A stretch of 64,000 nt of DNA from DATFDN01 sp963756545. Lineage in GTDB: Bacteria > Pseudomonadota > Alphaproteobacteria > Acetobacterales > Acetobacteraceae. Positions 62,965-64,000 of this stretch are shown one piece after another; the first letter of the stretch is position 1, and every line of letters begins with the position of its first letter. The notes beneath the pieces were generated by a model that worked only from the letters and a program-made list of their open reading frames with translations, searched no databases and was not told the origin of the DNA. The position numbers were made by a program, and so were the translations under genes. Location: assembly GCA_963756545.1 (NCBI GenBank), contig CAVWNY010000002.1, forward strand, positions 620,001 to 684,000, written 5' to 3'.

Positions 62965-64000
62965 GTGGCTGACATCCGCGGCCCCCTCCCCCCGACCCCC
63001 TCCCGCGAGGGGAGGGGGAGCGGGGGGCATGACGTCCCTTGCGTCTCCTCTCCCCCAAAGGTTCGGCCGAAGGCCGGCCCGAGGACAAGTCTTGCGGGAG
63101 GGGTCGAGGCAATCACGCTCGCCGACATCGAAGCCGCCGCCGCCCGCATCGCCGGGCGCGTGATCCGCACCCCTGCCCTGCCGTCGATCGAACTGTCGCG
63201 CATCACCGGCGCCCGCGTCACCCTCAAGCTCGACAACCTCCAGGCGACCGGCGCCTTCAAGGAGCGCGGGGCGGCCAATCGGCTGGCCCTGCTGACCGAG
63301 GACGAGCGCCGGCGCGGCGTTGTCGCCATGTCGGCGGGCAATCACGCCCAGGCGGTGGCCCGCCACGCCCAGCTTCTAGGAATCGCGGCGACGATCGTCA
63401 TGCCGGCCTTTACGCCGTCCACCAAGGTCACGCGCACGGCTGCCTGGGGCGCGCGGGTGGTGCTGCATGGCGAGACGCTGGCCGATGCGGCGGCCCACGC
63501 GCACGCCCTCGCCGCAGCCGGGCGTCTCGTGTTCATCCACCCCTATGACGACCCGGCGGTGATGGCGGGCCAGGGCACCCTGGCGCTGGAACTGGTGGAC
63601 GACGTGCCCGACCTCGATGTGCTGGTCATCCCGGTCGGCGGCGGCGGTTTGCTGGCCGGCTGCGCTGTCGCCGCACTTGGACGAAAGCCGGGGATCGAGG
63701 TCATCGGTGTCGAGGTCGAGAGCCATGCCGCGATGGTCCAGCAACTGGCCGGCCGAGCGGTCGCGGTGGGCGGGGCCACGATCGCCGAGGGCATCGCGGT
63801 GCGCGACGTGGGAGAGCGTCCGCTCGCGCTGCTGCGCGCGCTCGGCATCGAGGTGCTGGTGGTGCCGGAGCCGGCGATCGAGCAGGCGATTGGCCTGCTC
63901 GTCGAGGGCGCGAAGACGGTCGCCGAGGGGGCCGGCGCCGCCGCGCTCGCCGCCCTGCTCGCCCATCCCGCCCGCTTCGCCGGCAAGCGTGTCGGCATTC
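62965..64000 (+). CDS. Threonine ammonia-lyase / serine-threonine dehydratase, N-terminal part (runs off window)
   Basis: PLP-dependent deaminase of threonine. The recognisable protein starts ITLADIEAAAARIAGRVIRTP at 63112, has the PLP lysine in LQATGAFKERGA, SAGNHAQAVARHA, the glycine-rich phosphate loop PVGGGGLLAG and the region EGAGAAALAALL near the window edge; the last part is missing. No ATG, GTG or TTG occurs in frame between 63112 and the only upstream in-frame start found, GTG 62965. That start adds 49 residues (beginning VADIRGPLPPTPSREGRGS) which are the translation of a palindromic repeat. Either the repeat has inserted in frame behind the original start, or the true start is obscured. 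The gene is probably co-transcribed with greA. Confidence 0.8.
   Translation, partial: MADIRGPLPPTPSREGRGSGGHDVPCVSSPPKVRPKAGPRTSLAGGVEAITLADIEAAAARIAGRVIRTPALPSIELSRITGARVTLKLDNLQATGAFKERGAANRLALLTEDERRRGVVAMSAGNHAQAVARHAQLLGIAATIVMPAFTPSTKVTRTAAWGARVVLHGETLADAAAHAHALAAAGRLVFIHPYDDPAVMAGQGTLALELVDDVPDLDVLVIPVGGGGLLAGCAVAALGRKPGIEVIGVEVESHAAMVQQLAGRAVAVGGATIAEGIAVRDVGERPLALLRALGIEVLVVPEPAIEQAIGLLVEGAKTVAEGAGAAALAALLAHPARFAGKRVGI
62977..63105. repeat. Palindromic repeat element inside the 5' end of the dehydratase frame
   Basis: A composite of inverted repeats. CCCCTC-CCGC-GAGGGG near 62995-63011 forms a strong stem. The perfect palindrome TTCGGCCGAA lies near 63062-63071. CAAG-T-CTTG lies near 63086-63094. 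C-rich and G-rich flanks (CTCTCCCCC and GGGAGGGG) could pair around the second and third. This type of cccctcccgc-gagggg element occurs in many copies in alphaproteobacterial genomes (established knowledge), usually between genes. Here it lies in an open frame. No second copy occurs in this window. Confidence 0.6.

Overview
The window is GC-rich DNA, densely packed with genes, from an alphaproteobacterium. The envelope cluster bamA-skp-lpxD-fabZ-lpxA, the yqeY-dnaG-rpoD block and carA-carB-greA all fit that group. The overall content suggests Rhodospirillales or Acetobacteraceae, but that placement is an inference from gene content and protein style, not a measured phylogeny. GTG and TTG starts are common, and many genes overlap by 1 to 11 bases (ATGA, GTGA or TGATG junctions), which indicates translationally coupled operons.

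Layout. Positions 1-11514 hold an exopolysaccharide locus: the N-terminal part of an FAD oxidoreductase, a degenerate BY-kinase-like protein, GDP-mannose 6-dehydrogenase (algD), two GT4 glycosyltransferases, a heparinase II/III-type lyase, a protein resembling glucosamine inositolphosphorylceramide transferase, a CelD/BcsL-type acyltransferase and a membrane fatty-acid hydroxylase/sterol desaturase. Positions 11814-14580 encode a molybdate/tungstate/sulfate-type ABC importer. Positions 14732-22453 hold a luciferase-like oxidoreductase, an MFS transporter, mfd, an SDR and an MBL-fold hydrolase. Positions 22438-30456 run leftward as bamA-skp-lpxD-fabZ-lpxA-thiL-MFS (outer-membrane assembly and lipid A).

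Positions 30551-48026 are a seven-gene leftward operon, glgE-treS/mak-glgB-glgX-treZ-malQ-treY. It encodes a complete loop between alpha-glucan and trehalose: TreYZ (with GlgX and MalQ) releases trehalose from glucan, the TreS-maltokinase fusion turns trehalose into maltose 1-phosphate, and GlgE with GlgB rebuild branched glucan. Positions 48262-51940 carry a little-characterised rightward operon with two Lin0512-family paralogues, an alpha/beta hydrolase, a ureohydrolase (agmatinase family) and a zinc alcohol dehydrogenase. Positions 51952-56824 hold a GNAT protein, rpoD, dnaG and yqeY. Positions 56955-64000 hold mscL, an HTH segment running into carA, a small conserved-looking ORF, carB, greA and the start of a threonine dehydratase whose 5' end contains a palindromic repeat.

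The most striking structural observation is six places where removing a single base restores a family-consistent reading frame: mfd, the MBL hydrolase, glgB, glgE, and twice in the HTH/carA region. All are +1 and most fall in runs of two or three identical bases, so a sequencing or assembly artefact is the leading explanation. If the two corrections near 57.5-57.7 kb are right, an HTH domain is fused in frame to CarA, an unusual architecture. The second domain-level surprise is a GH13-like N-terminal domain on GlgE that appears to lack its catalytic residues.
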